DNA of 64,000 bases from Tichowtungia sp964398915 (GTDB lineage Bacteria > Verrucomicrobiota > Kiritimatiellia > Kiritimatiellales > Tichowtungiaceae), in assembly GCA_964398915.1 (NCBI GenBank), contig CAYNOR010000008.1, positions 43,637-107,636 of the forward strand, written 5' to 3'. Position numbers and translations under genes: made by a program. Below, in pieces: positions 33,426 to 41,810 of the stretch. Position 1 is the stretch's first letter, and every line of letters starts with the position of its first letter. Under the pieces are notes generated by a model. The model ran no database searches and was not told where the DNA came from. It saw nothing but the letters and a program-made list of their open reading frames with translations.

Positions 33426-33439
33426 CTTTTGAATCGAAC

Positions 33440-33660
33440 GTTTAATAGACGAACTTCGTAATTTCCTCATTTAAAGTTTCATATTAATGCCTTACATCGT
33501 ATACGTCAATTTAAAGCTTGCAAATATTCGCAAGAATATGCAAGTAAGATCCGGTTTTAGGGTGTTATACGAGGTTTGTATATCCGCTTCATTCAAGTTG
33601 ATGAGCATTATCTTTCATTCTACGTGAGCTGGGTTATAATTTGACATAAACAGAAATTGC
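33440..33660. other. Array entry edge and crtQ upstream region
   Basis: An AT-rich stretch beside the first cassette edge (33433-33439). It holds an inverted repeat at 33517-33544: CTTGC...GCAAG outside and ATATTC-GCAA-GAATAT inside. TATAAT at 33635-33640 lies 20 bases before crtQ and is a possible -10 box. No attI-like or integrase sequence was recognised. Confidence 0.45.
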
Positions 33661-34701
33661 ATGAACCTAGAACTGATCATTTGGATCGTGCACCTGTTTG
33701 GCCTGCTGGCCGGATGGTGCCTGCTGAAAAAACTGCCGCGCTGTGCGGAGAGTAATGGGCGAGCTCCCGTTTCCGTCATCATTCCCGCGCGTAACGAAGA
33801 GCAGAACTTGCCGGCTCTGCTGGAGTCTCTCACCAGTCAGACCCCGCCGCCCGAAGAGATTGTTGTGGTGGACGACGGTTCGACCGATCAGACCGCCGCG
33901 CTCGCCCGCGCTGCCGGAGCCCGCGTGATCACCTCCGCGCCGCTACCGTCCGGCTGGCGCGGCAAGGCCTGGGCCTGTCAGCAGGGAGCCGATGCTGCAA
34001 CGAACAGCACTCTGATTTTTATGGATGCGGACACCTGCTTCGAACCCGACGGGTTACGGGCTGTTTGCAGCGCGTTTGCAAAACGGGGAGGCGCGCTGTC
34101 GCTGGCGGCTTTCCAAACTCTGGAAAACCCGTCCGAGCAGCTCTCCGCATTTTTCATTTGGGTGATGACTGCGGCGAGCGAACTGTTCGGACCGTTCCTG
34201 ATGGTGTCAAAGAGCGATTATCAAAAAGCGGGCGGGCATGCCGCCGTAAAAAATCAGGTGCTCGAAAATGTTCATCTGGCGGCGGAATTCCGTCAGGCGG
34301 GAATCCCCGTGTGCTCGTTTGGCGGAGCGGGGACGCTCTCGATCCGTATGTATCCGGGCGGACTGCGCGAACTTTCCAACGGTTGGAAAAAGGCCTTTGC
34401 CACCGGCGCGGGGCAGACGCCGCCGCGCAGAATGGCCGGTATCATTTTCTGGCTCAGTGCCGCCGCCGGAACCGCCGTCATGCTTCCCGTTTCGGCGTTC
34501 AGTGGATACTCGCTTCTGTTGTGGGGCGCGCTTTATGCCTCTTTTGCCGGACTGCTCTTGATCCAGTTGCTGCGGCTCGGACAGTTCTGCTTCTGGATTG
34601 CGCTCTTTTACCCGGTTGCGCTGGTTTTCTTTTTTGCCCTCTTTGCGCAATCGGCGTTTCAGAAACAGCAGACTTGGAAGGGGAGAACCTATGCTGATTG
34701 A
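33661..34701 (+). CDS. crtQ: CrtQ-like carotenoate glycosyltransferase (GT2)
   Basis: A 346-residue GT2 glycosyltransferase of the staphyloxanthin pathway, where CrtQ glucosylates 4,4'-diaponeurosporenoate. It has an N-terminal membrane helix, SVIIPARNEEQNLPALLESL, VVVDDGSTDQTA, the GKAWACQQGADAA segment, the MDADT metal motif, and RMYPGGLRELSNGWKKAFATGAG, which resembles the CrtQ block with W-K and STGAG. C-terminal membrane helices follow. It ends by overlapping crtO by 11 bases. A TTTCCAA-type palindrome occurs twice in its coding sequence (34110-34127, 34373-34389). Confidence 0.82.
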   Translation: MNLELIIWIVHLFGLLAGWCLLKKLPRCAESNGRAPVSVIIPARNEEQNLPALLESLTSQTPPPEEIVVVDDGSTDQTAALARAAGARVITSAPLPSGWRGKAWACQQGADAATNSTLIFMDADTCFEPDGLRAVCSAFAKRGGALSLAAFQTLENPSEQLSAFFIWVMTAASELFGPFLMVSKSDYQKAGGHAAVKNQVLENVHLAAEFRQAGIPVCSFGGAGTLSIRMYPGGLRELSNGWKKAFATGAGQTPPRRMAGIIFWLSAAAGTAVMLPVSAFSGYSLLLWGALYASFAGLLLIQLLRLGQFCFWIALFYPVALVFFFALFAQSAFQKQQTWKGRTYAD

Positions 34702-35188
34702 TCTGCCGGTTATGCCGCTGATTCTGATAAACATCGTCGCGTGGGCGGTATTTCATCTTGGGATCGCCGCGCTGGCGACTGCGCTTCCGTTGCGTCTGTT
34801 TTCACCGGATGGATGGATTTGCCGCCAGCGGAAGTGGGAGCGCGGCGGAGTCGTCTATGAGAAGCTCTTTGCCGTGCGCCGCTGGAAAGGGCGGCTTCCC
34901 GAAGGCGCGGACATTCTCGGCGCGGGGTTTCGTAAAAGCCGGCTGGAGCGACGCGACCCTGATTATTTACGCGAATATTTTCACGAAACCTGCCGTGCTG
35001 AAATCTGCCACTGGTGGGTGTGGTTGAGCGGCTGGCTTTTTTTTCTGTGGAACCCGATGTGGGCAGGCTGGATTATGGTGCTTTACGCCACGTTCGCCAA
35101 CATGCCTTGCATTATTACTCAGCGTTACAACCGTGCCCGCTTCCGGAAACAGCGCCTGTTCACCCGGCGGTTGGACCGTCGCCTGTGA
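34691..35188 (+). CDS. crtO: CrtO-like glycosyl-carotenoid acyltransferase
   Basis: A 165-residue membrane enzyme. It matches staphylococcal CrtO, which acylates the sugar of glycosyl-diaponeurosporenoate, in the order KWERGGVVYEKLFAVRRWKGRLPEGAD, FRKSRLERRDPDYLREYFHETCRAEICHWW, FFLWNPMWAGWIMVLYATFANMPCI and QRYNRARFRKQR. Histidine and cysteine in ETCRAEICHW are likely catalytic positions. The ATG at 34691 lies inside the 3' end of crtQ, so the two are coupled. Confidence 0.82.
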   Translation: MLIDLPVMPLILINIVAWAVFHLGIAALATALPLRLFSPDGWICRQRKWERGGVVYEKLFAVRRWKGRLPEGADILGAGFRKSRLERRDPDYLREYFHETCRAEICHWWVWLSGWLFFLWNPMWAGWIMVLYATFANMPCIITQRYNRARFRKQRLFTRRLDRRL

Positions 35189-35192
35189 TTTT

Positions 35193-36071
35193 TTAACTGG
35201 AGGGGCTTCCGGAGTTTGATGCCCGGTATTGGCGAGGCGTCTGGTTCATAATCTGCCGGAACTGGCGGGTGAAATAGTTTCCGTCGCTGAAGCCGCACTC
35301 CAGCGCAATATCGGTAATGGTGCGGGAGGTGTGGCGAAGCAGCTCGGCGGTTTTTTGAATCCTCACGTGTAACAGATGGTCGATGGGTGAGCGGCCGATG
35401 CACTCCATGAAAATCCGCTGGAAATGGCGGCTTGAGAGGTGTGCTTTTTGCGCCAGGTCGTCGAGGGTGATTTTCTCGGCGAAGCAGGTTTCGATGTAGG
35501 CAATCGCATCGCCCAGCCGCAGGAGGTTGAGGGACTCTTCGGACGGTTTATCGGAATAGCAGCGGGAGAGGTAAACGGCCAGTTGCATAAAAAGACCTTT
35601 GGCCATGATGCGGTATCCGGGGTTGTGAGTCTGGGTTTCATGCATCAAATCATGAATCATTTCATTCACATGGTTGAGTTGCCGTTCAGCCAGTTGCAAC
35701 CGGCTGTTGAATTTCTGCTGGGTGCGCAGAACCGGTTCCAGGGCAAACAGCGCGTGGAATCCGGGCAGGGCCCGGATGTCCCACTGATTCATTTGCAGGG
35801 CGCGGGAGTCAAAAAGGATGTTTGCCAGCGCCAGTCCGTGCATGTCCAGATATTGATGCTCGTGCTTTCCGGATACGACAAATACGTCGCCACTTTTGAC
35901 TGGAAACGGCTGGCCGTCAACGATATGTATGGCCGTACCGCGCAGAATGATGACCAGCTCATCGAACCCGTGCGCGTGCAGAGGAAACTCCGGTTGCGGG
36001 TCGCGGATATGGACTTGCAGCGGTAACGTCTGATCTTCGAAATAGTCCTGCTTTTTCAGTTTTTCAGTCAT
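35193..36071 (-). CDS. AraC-family regulator with cupin domain (RhaS-like)
   Basis: A 292-residue regulator with an N-terminal cupin (PEFPLHAHGFDELVIILRGTAIHIVDGQPFPVKSGDVFVV) and two C-terminal AraC helix-turn-helix motifs (TLDDLAQKAHLSSRHFQRIFME and TITDIALECGFSDGNYFTRQFR). RhaS/RhaR-type sugar regulators share this layout. The ligand is unknown. It is convergent with crtO with four bases between. No palindromic site was found. Confidence 0.85.
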   Translation of the reverse strand: MTEKLKKQDYFEDQTLPLQVHIRDPQPEFPLHAHGFDELVIILRGTAIHIVDGQPFPVKSGDVFVVSGKHEHQYLDMHGLALANILFDSRALQMNQWDIRALPGFHALFALEPVLRTQQKFNSRLQLAERQLNHVNEMIHDLMHETQTHNPGYRIMAKGLFMQLAVYLSRCYSDKPSEESLNLLRLGDAIAYIETCFAEKITLDDLAQKAHLSSRHFQRIFMECIGRSPIDHLLHVRIQKTAELLRHTSRTITDIALECGFSDGNYFTRQFRQIMNQTPRQYRASNSGSPSS

Positions 36072-36229
36072 GGTAGTTCTATTTTGACGCCTCTGGGTTC
36101 GAACTATGCCTTTGCTTTAGCCGGTTTGCAATAGACATCCCGTCTGTTGTGTGTCGAGGTGCGTCGAGAACCGACGTTTCCGGTTCTGATATGAATTGTG
36201 TACTTGGCGGGAACAGCCCCAAGGATCGT

Positions 36230-37420
36230 TCAGAGGCTTCGGCCCCCTGTACCGAGAACCGATCCGTAGATTTTTCGCCAGCCGGCGGGTGTGATTCCGT
36301 AGCGCCGCTGGAATGCGCGGGTGAAATGTTTTTGCTCTTCATAGCCGACAGCGTTGGCAATCCGGGCGATCGGCAATTCTGTTTCCCGCAGCAGGCGGCA
36401 GGCTTCTTCCATGCGCAGGCGCAGGACCTCTTCATAGACCGGCCGGTGCAGGTGATGCTGGAATCGTTGCTCCAGCACGCGTCGGGAAAGATTGACCGCT
36501 TTAGCAATCTCCTCCACCCGCAGGCGGGCGCAGCAGCGCTGTTGAATCAACCTCAGTGCCTGCCGGAGCTGCGGGTCGGAAACGGCAAACAGGTCGGTGG
36601 AGCGCCGAACGGCGACCCCGGCGGAGGGGATGGGAATCAACGCGGGGGCTGTTGAATGACCGCGCATCATCCGGTCGAGCAGGGCGGCGGCATTAAACCC
36701 GGCACCGGCGGCGTTGAGAATGATGCTTGAAAGCGGCGGGCTGGTCAGTTCGCAGACGAGTTCGTCGTTATCAACTCCGAGCAGGGCGATTTCTTCAGGG
36801 ATTCGCAGTCCGGCCTCTTTACAGCCTTCGACCAGCTGACGGTTTCGGTCATCGGTGCAGGCGAAAACTGCGGCGGGACGGGGCAGGGAGCGGAGCCAGC
36901 CGGCCATGGCGCGTGGTTCGGTTTCCCAGCGGCGGCGGGCTGAGGCGGACGGCGGGCTGTAGTGGCTGACTGTATATCCGGCGTCGTTAATCTGCTTACG
37001 GAAAGCCTCGCCCCGGGCGCACGACCACCACATATCATCGAATCCGCAAAAGCCGAAATGCTGGAATCCGCGCGCCAACAGATGCTCAGCGGCGAGTGCG
37101 CCGATTTGAGCGTCGTCGCTGAGAATGTTGGGCACTCCGGGAAGCGGGCCGATGCGGTGTGCACTATAGATCAGCGGTTTTTCCAACTTGAGCAGTTCGC
37201 TATCCAGCGGGCCGTGTTCGCGCAAGATAATGCCGTCCGGATTCCAGTCACGAATGCGTCGCAGCAGCTCTTTCCAGCTATAGTGTTCATAAAAAGGGGC
37301 CTCGCGGTAAAAGGCCCAGGGTCCGTGCTCGTGCGCATATCGGGAAATTCCACGCAGTAAACTGCGCCCGATATTCCGGTCGCTTTCAATCAGCAGGACA
37401 ACTCTGGGGAGGCTTTTCAT
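36230..37420 (-). CDS. XylR-type regulator (periplasmic-binding domain plus AraC domain)
   Basis: A 396-residue regulator of the E. coli XylR type. Residues 1-280 are a LacI-like sugar-binding domain (VVLLIESDRNIGRSLLRGISRY, GIILREHGPLD, HLLARGFQHFGFCGF). The C-terminal 100 residues carry AraC motifs (RVEEIAKAVNLSRRVLEQRFQHH, PIARIANAVGYEEQKHFTRAFQR). It is divergent from the pfkB operon by 87 bases, so it most likely controls that operon. The ligand is probably a pentose or hexose, unidentified. Confidence 0.88.
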   Translation of the reverse strand: MKSLPRVVLLIESDRNIGRSLLRGISRYAHEHGPWAFYREAPFYEHYSWKELLRRIRDWNPDGIILREHGPLDSELLKLEKPLIYSAHRIGPLPGVPNILSDDAQIGALAAEHLLARGFQHFGFCGFDDMWWSCARGEAFRKQINDAGYTVSHYSPPSASARRRWETEPRAMAGWLRSLPRPAAVFACTDDRNRQLVEGCKEAGLRIPEEIALLGVDNDELVCELTSPPLSSIILNAAGAGFNAAALLDRMMRGHSTAPALIPIPSAGVAVRRSTDLFAVSDPQLRQALRLIQQRCCARLRVEEIAKAVNLSRRVLEQRFQHHLHRPVYEEVLRLRMEEACRLLRETELPIARIANAVGYEEQKHFTRAFQRRYGITPAGWRKIYGSVLGTGGRSL

Positions 37421-37507
37421 TCGTGATATGGGAAATAGTAAGCGCGATGTGGGGTTACATGCAAGCTGGCTTTTTCTATGATATAACGTCTAACAAGGAG
37501 ATGAATC

Positions 37508-38611
37508 ATGGGTCGGATCGTTGTAGCGGGGCATGTCTGTCTGGATATCATTCCGGATTTTGGAAAAGCGGTGAAACCGCTGATGGAGATTTTTGTTCCG
37601 GGCACGCTGACGGAAATCGGCAGAGCGACGGTGGCGACCGGCGGGGCGGTATCCAATACGGGCATTGCGTTGCACCGGCTGGGGTTGGATGTGAGTTTGA
37701 TGGCGAAGGTGGGCGACGACGAGTTCGGGCATTCAATTCTGAATATTCTGGCTCAATATGGCGAAGGCCCTGTTTCCGGTATGATCATGGATCCTGCCGT
37801 TGAAAGTTCTTATTCGATCGTGATCAATCCGCCCGGCATTGACCGGGTGTTCCTGCATTGTCCGGGCGCGAACCACACGTTCTGCGCGGAGGATATTGAG
37901 TATGAGAAGCTGGAGGGAGTTGATTTGTTCCACTTCGGATATCCCACGCTGATGCGCAGCATGTACCGTGATGCCGGCGCGGAGATGAAGGAGATTTTTG
38001 AGCGGGTTCGCGGCAAGGGTGTGCTCACGTCGCTGGACATGACCCGTCCCGATCCGGCGGCGGAATCCGGGAAAGTGGATTGGCTGGCGTGGTTGCGGAA
38101 TGTCCTGCCGAAAGTTGATATTTTTCTGCCCAGCATTGATGAAATTCTATATATGCTCAACCGGCCTAAATACGAGGCTCTGGCCGCGGAGTTCGGAGAG
38201 GACAATCTCATGGCTGGAATCGATTGCGCAACGGTTCGTGAGGTTGCGCAGAGGTTGCTTGATCTGGGGGTTTCGGTGGTGGTGATCAAGCTGGGGGATC
38301 AAGGTCTTTACCTGCGGACGGCGGATGGTGTACCGGGTCGTGGGCCGGTGTGGTCGAATGCCGATATTTTTGCGCCGTGCTATCAAGCGGCGGTGGTTGG
38401 AACGACCGGCTCAGGGGATTGCACAATCGCCGGATTTCTGGCCGGATTCGTCAAAGGCGGAACTCCGCAGGATGCGATGAACAGCGCGGTCGGGGTCGGG
38501 GCCTGCAGTACGGAATCGGCGGAGGCAACCGGTGCGGTGCCGCACTGGGATGAAGTGCAGCGCCGGATCACGGCGGGTTGGGGGCGGCTGGCGAGCAAGT
38601 TTATTGATTGA
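37508..38611 (+). CDS. PfkB-family carbohydrate kinase, paralog 1
   Basis: A 367-residue ribokinase-fold kinase. The N-terminal GHVCLDIIPDF, the lid-region GGAVSNTGIALHRLG (substrate-binding GG), PPGIDRVFLHCPGANHTF, and the catalytic GTTGSGDCTIAGF with the general-base aspartate are clear. It is 367 residues, longer than E. coli ribokinase. The same family member occurs again at 47927; they are clearly paralogous. AAGGAG precedes the start. Substrate unknown, likely a ketose or aldose derived from the glycan handled by the region. Confidence 0.88.
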   Translation: MGRIVVAGHVCLDIIPDFGKAVKPLMEIFVPGTLTEIGRATVATGGAVSNTGIALHRLGLDVSLMAKVGDDEFGHSILNILAQYGEGPVSGMIMDPAVESSYSIVINPPGIDRVFLHCPGANHTFCAEDIEYEKLEGVDLFHFGYPTLMRSMYRDAGAEMKEIFERVRGKGVLTSLDMTRPDPAAESGKVDWLAWLRNVLPKVDIFLPSIDEILYMLNRPKYEALAAEFGEDNLMAGIDCATVREVAQRLLDLGVSVVVIKLGDQGLYLRTADGVPGRGPVWSNADIFAPCYQAAVVGTTGSGDCTIAGFLAGFVKGGTPQDAMNSAVGVGACSTESAEATGAVPHWDEVQRRITAGWGRLASKFID

Positions 38612-38633
38612 GCTTTAACGCAGAGGGGGCGGA

Positions 38634-39680
38634 ATGAAATTGTACGGACAAGAGTGGACGCGGCGGGAGTTGGAAGAGCGGATCGGACGGCTGGAGCAGA
38701 TTGGCGGAGTGCGCCGGCTTCAGGCCACGGAGGGACTTGAACAGGGTCTGGAAACGGTGCAGGTTCGTACCGGTGCAGGGCTGGAATATTTTGTGAATCC
38801 CTCACGCGGGCTGGATATTTCCCTGTGCCAGTTCGGCGGTGCGCCGGTGAGCTGGCAGTCTCCGCAGGGCGATTCGGCTCCGGCGTTTTTCAGCGAAACC
38901 GGACTAGACTGGTTGCGCACCGCGTGCGGTGGAATGCTGATGACCTGCGGGTTGCGGCAGGCGGGTGCTCCCTGCGTGGATCAAGGGGAGGTGCTGGGGC
39001 TGCACGGACGGATGCATCACACCCCCGCGCGGCAGGTGTCGGCGCAGGGATGCTGGGATGCCGATGAATATGTGATGCAGGTCATCGGACAAATGGAAGA
39101 GGTCCGCATGTTCGGTGAAAACCTGAAGCTGTACCGGGTGATTGAAAGTCGGCTCGGGGTGAATGAAATCCGTATTAAGGATATCGTGGAGAACTGCGGC
39201 TTTGAATCCTCTCCGTTGATGCTGCTGTACCATTTTAACTTCGGGTTTCCTCTGTTGACACCGGACGTTGAGATACAGTTTCCGTCAAAGAAAACCGAGC
39301 CGCGCGAAACACAGACGCCGCTGGACGGGTTTAATCGCTGGGAGGCGCCGACTGCCGGAATCAGCGAACGGTGTTATTATCACTCTGATTTTGAAACGGA
39401 TGCGGACGGGTTTGCAACGGCCTCGATTTTGAACCGCGCGTTTCCGGTTGCGGGCGGACGTGTTCCGCTGAAAGCGTCGGTCTGCTGGAAACCGGAGCAG
39501 TTGCCGTTTCTGGTGCAGTGGAAGATGTGCGGGCAGGGAATGCATGTGCTTGGGCTTGAACCCGCCAACTGCCGGGTTGGCGGGAGGGCTGAAGTGCGCG
39601 ATGCCGGTAATTTACAGTTTATTGAGTCTGGCGACCGGGTGGAATTTGAAACCGTATTAAAATTCGAAACAGAGGAGTGA
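38634..39680 (+). CDS. DUF4432 family protein (aldose epimerase-like fold)
   Basis: A 348-residue protein of the DUF4432/mutarotase-like superfamily, which often sits with sugar catabolic enzymes. Recognisable segments are VRTGAGLEYFVNPSRGLDISLCQFGG, HGRMHHTPARQV (catalytic-type histidines), YHFNFGFPLL and MHVLGLEPANCRVGGR. It begins 22 bases after the kinase and ends three bases before the next gene. Epimerisation or acyl-glycoside handling is inferred. No substrate can be named. Confidence 0.78.
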   Translation: MKLYGQEWTRRELEERIGRLEQIGGVRRLQATEGLEQGLETVQVRTGAGLEYFVNPSRGLDISLCQFGGAPVSWQSPQGDSAPAFFSETGLDWLRTACGGMLMTCGLRQAGAPCVDQGEVLGLHGRMHHTPARQVSAQGCWDADEYVMQVIGQMEEVRMFGENLKLYRVIESRLGVNEIRIKDIVENCGFESSPLMLLYHFNFGFPLLTPDVEIQFPSKKTEPRETQTPLDGFNRWEAPTAGISERCYYHSDFETDADGFATASILNRAFPVAGGRVPLKASVCWKPEQLPFLVQWKMCGQGMHVLGLEPANCRVGGRAEVRDAGNLQFIESGDRVEFETVLKFETEE

Positions 39681-39683
39681 AAG

Positions 39684-40511
39684 ATGGCAGTGGAAAGTAA
39701 AAAATTGAGTGTGGAAGCGGATGCGAAGGCGCGTGCAGCGTATCAGAAATTGTATAAAACGGCGCTACCTGGCACCGGAGGGATTGATGCCAAGCGGATT
39801 GAAGTGGCGACCTTCAACTGTGCGGAAACTTTTGATGAGCTGCAGGTGATCGGGCTGGGGTTGGAGACGGTTGTCATTTACCGCGCGTCCGACGGTACCG
39901 GCCACACTGGAAAGGTCCTGATGAATCTGCCGGGTCAGCTGTTGCTGGAGCACGGGCATGTGGACACCTTTGTGCTGGAACAACGCGCGCCTCTGCCGAG
40001 CGGCTTTGTGCGGCTGGCGGAGCTGATTAACGCCTTTGACGGCGTGGTTCAGTATAAGAGCGATGGAACTCCGGTACTGGAAAACGGCGCACTGAAATAT
40101 ATTTATCGCGATGAAGATTATCAGATTGTGCAGGCGGTCGACGGGCTCAGTACACTGCCGGACAATCATCCGGGAATGGTGGCGGTTTATCCCGGTAAGT
40201 CGGAAACTTTTAAGGCTATCTACGGCGACGGCGTTCTGTTTGCTGATACGGCTGAAGTGCTCTATGCACCGGAGGGTGTTGACCCGGAGCGGATTCCAGA
40301 AGAACTGATGCCGCTGGTCGAAAAGGTGCGGGCGGAACAGTGCATTACCACCAAACGGATGATTTATATGACCCAGGGGATGAATGTGCTGTTGAGTAAA
40401 AATACGCGCCACGCTTTTTTGGGCGGAAAAAACGGATGTGTGTATCTTGAATTTTCAACGCCGTCGATGGATGAAGCCGACCGCTTCACCGATCCGCGCG
40501 TGATCCGGTAA
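39684..40511 (+). CDS. Cupin-like protein, candidate sugar isomerase
   Basis: A 275-residue protein. LLEHGHVDTFVLEQ and DNHPGMVAVYPGKSETF look like the histidine and glutamate positions of a cupin metal site, as in D-lyxose/mannose isomerase-type enzymes. A homolog is not firmly recognised. It sits between the DUF4432 gene and a polyol dehydrogenase, with a strong ribosome site (GAGGAG) before the ATG. If it isomerises mannose or lyxose, it would feed the neighbouring kinase and dehydrogenase; this is inference. Confidence 0.5.
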   Translation: MAVESKKLSVEADAKARAAYQKLYKTALPGTGGIDAKRIEVATFNCAETFDELQVIGLGLETVVIYRASDGTGHTGKVLMNLPGQLLLEHGHVDTFVLEQRAPLPSGFVRLAELINAFDGVVQYKSDGTPVLENGALKYIYRDEDYQIVQAVDGLSTLPDNHPGMVAVYPGKSETFKAIYGDGVLFADTAEVLYAPEGVDPERIPEELMPLVEKVRAEQCITTKRMIYMTQGMNVLLSKNTRHAFLGGKNGCVYLEFSTPSMDEADRFTDPRVIR

Positions 40512-40534
40512 TCTAAAGGAGTTAAGAGGAAATC

Positions 40535-41713
40535 ATGGGAAAAACATTTGTGGGTTTTGGGTTTGGGGCCATTCAGAGCGGTCTCTTTTTGTATGAGGCC
40601 TTCGAGTCGGGCAACTTTGACCGGCTGGTGGTGGTCGAGGTTATTCCGCAGGTGGTGGACGCGGTGCGTCGCAATGGAGGATACGCGCTGAACGTGGCCA
40701 CGGCGGATGGAATTGAACAGCATCGGATCACCGGCGTGGAGATTTATAATCCGTCCGTGCCGGAGGATCGCGAAAAAATCATTACCGCATTGGCGGAAGC
40801 GCAGGAGATGGCAACGGCGCTGCCGAGCGTCGATTTTTATGATCGAGGCGACGTTTCGGTGGCCAACCTGCTGGCAGAAGCTGTCAAGCGGAAGCTGTCC
40901 GATTTAACGTTGCCGCCAGCTGTGTTTTACACGGCGGAAAACAACAATCATGCCGCTGAGATTTTTGATGCGATTTTAAAGAAGAAGGTCCTTTCTGATT
41001 ACGGGGCACGTTTTCAGTTCCTGAATACGGTGATCGGGAAAATGAGCGGCGTGGTGGTGGACCCGAAACAGATCAAGCAGGATAAGCTGGAGCCGATGAC
41101 GCCCGGCGCGGATCGCGCCTTTCTGGTTGAGGCATTTAATCGGATTTTGATCTCAGCCATTACGATTCCGAACTTTGAACGCGGGATTGATGTTCTGGTG
41201 GAGAAGGCCGACCTCATGCCGTTTGAGGAGGCCAAACTGTACGGGCATAACGCCACCCACGCGTTGCTCGGTTATCTGGCTTATGAAAAGGGGCTGCGGT
41301 TTATGTCGGATGCGGCGCAGGATGATGAGCTGGTTGAATTCTGCCGTGCGGCATTTTTGGAAGAATCCGGCGGAGCGCTTATCAAGAAATATGCCGGGTT
41401 TGATGCGCTGTTCACGGAAGCGGGCTATAAAGCCTATGTCGATGATCTGATGGTGCGCATGCTCAATCCCTATTTGCGCGATCAGGTAGAGCGGATTATT
41501 CGCGACCCGCTACGCAAACTCAGCTGGAACGACCGGCTGGTCGGGACCATGCGAACGGCCCTCGCTCAGGGTCTTCAGCCAAGACGTTACGCCAAAGGGG
41601 CTCAGGCCGCGCTGCGGTTGCTTGTCAAAGAGCAAGGTGCTCCGGTTAATTTTGACACACTATGGCCGGAAGCGGGTGTTGCGGAAAGGGCGCAGGTCGC
41701 GAACTTTCTTTAG
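40535..41713 (+). CDS. Long-chain polyol (mannitol-type) dehydrogenase
   Basis: A 392-residue member of the mannitol/fructuronate dehydrogenase family. The N-terminal GFGFGAIQSGLFLYEAFESG is a Rossmann loop. The family catalytic block is present as KADLMPFEEAKLYGHNATHALLGYLAYEKG (lysine, asparagine and histidine of the K-xxx-N-xx-H pattern). It probably interconverts a ketose or ketose phosphate and a polyol with NAD(H). AAGGAG precedes the start. It is the last gene of the pfkB operon. Confidence 0.82.
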   Translation: MGKTFVGFGFGAIQSGLFLYEAFESGNFDRLVVVEVIPQVVDAVRRNGGYALNVATADGIEQHRITGVEIYNPSVPEDREKIITALAEAQEMATALPSVDFYDRGDVSVANLLAEAVKRKLSDLTLPPAVFYTAENNNHAAEIFDAILKKKVLSDYGARFQFLNTVIGKMSGVVVDPKQIKQDKLEPMTPGADRAFLVEAFNRILISAITIPNFERGIDVLVEKADLMPFEEAKLYGHNATHALLGYLAYEKGLRFMSDAAQDDELVEFCRAAFLEESGGALIKKYAGFDALFTEAGYKAYVDDLMVRMLNPYLRDQVERIIRDPLRKLSWNDRLVGTMRTALAQGLQPRRYAKGAQAALRLLVKEQGAPVNFDTLWPEAGVAERAQVANFL

Positions 41714-41768
41714 CGCAACCGTGTTTTTTCTTATGAAACCGGTTGATTTATTTGTTTGAAGAACATAG

Positions 41769-41781
41769 CTTGTCTGACAAG
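41769..41781. promoter_or_regulatory. Palindromic operator CTTGTC-T-GACAAG
   Basis: CTTGTCTGACAAG is perfectly symmetrical around one base and lies 29 bases before the GntR/LacI start. It suits autoregulation by that dimeric protein. Confidence 0.5.
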
Positions 41782-41810
41782 TCGGATGACAGAATAAACA
41801 AGCAGTGTAT

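Larger units (their letters stand above)
26615..33439 (-). mobile_element. Integron cassette array without integrase (CALIN)
   Basis: A run of about ten small minus-strand cassettes separated by attC sites that begin with a ...AAC box and end with a GTT... box. In nearly every cassette the 7-base box at its 5' edge is the exact reverse complement of the R'' box of its own attC, as expected for a circular cassette. Examples: GTTCGGT/ACCGAAC, GTTCGAT/ATCGAAC, GTTGGTG/CACCAAC, GTTCGCT/AGCGAAC, GTTCGGA/TCCGAAC. No integron integrase gene lies on either side; the right neighbour is crtQ and the left is crtP. The array is further interrupted by an IS110-type element. Integrase in trans must have built it. 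Confidence 0.88.

Noticed and set aside
26615..33439. CRISPR array for the repeated 50-80-base units in this interval
   Set aside because: Repeats are variable, imperfectly palindromic, spaced by 200-950 bases and each follows a gene on one strand; they fit attC sites and not CRISPR repeats.
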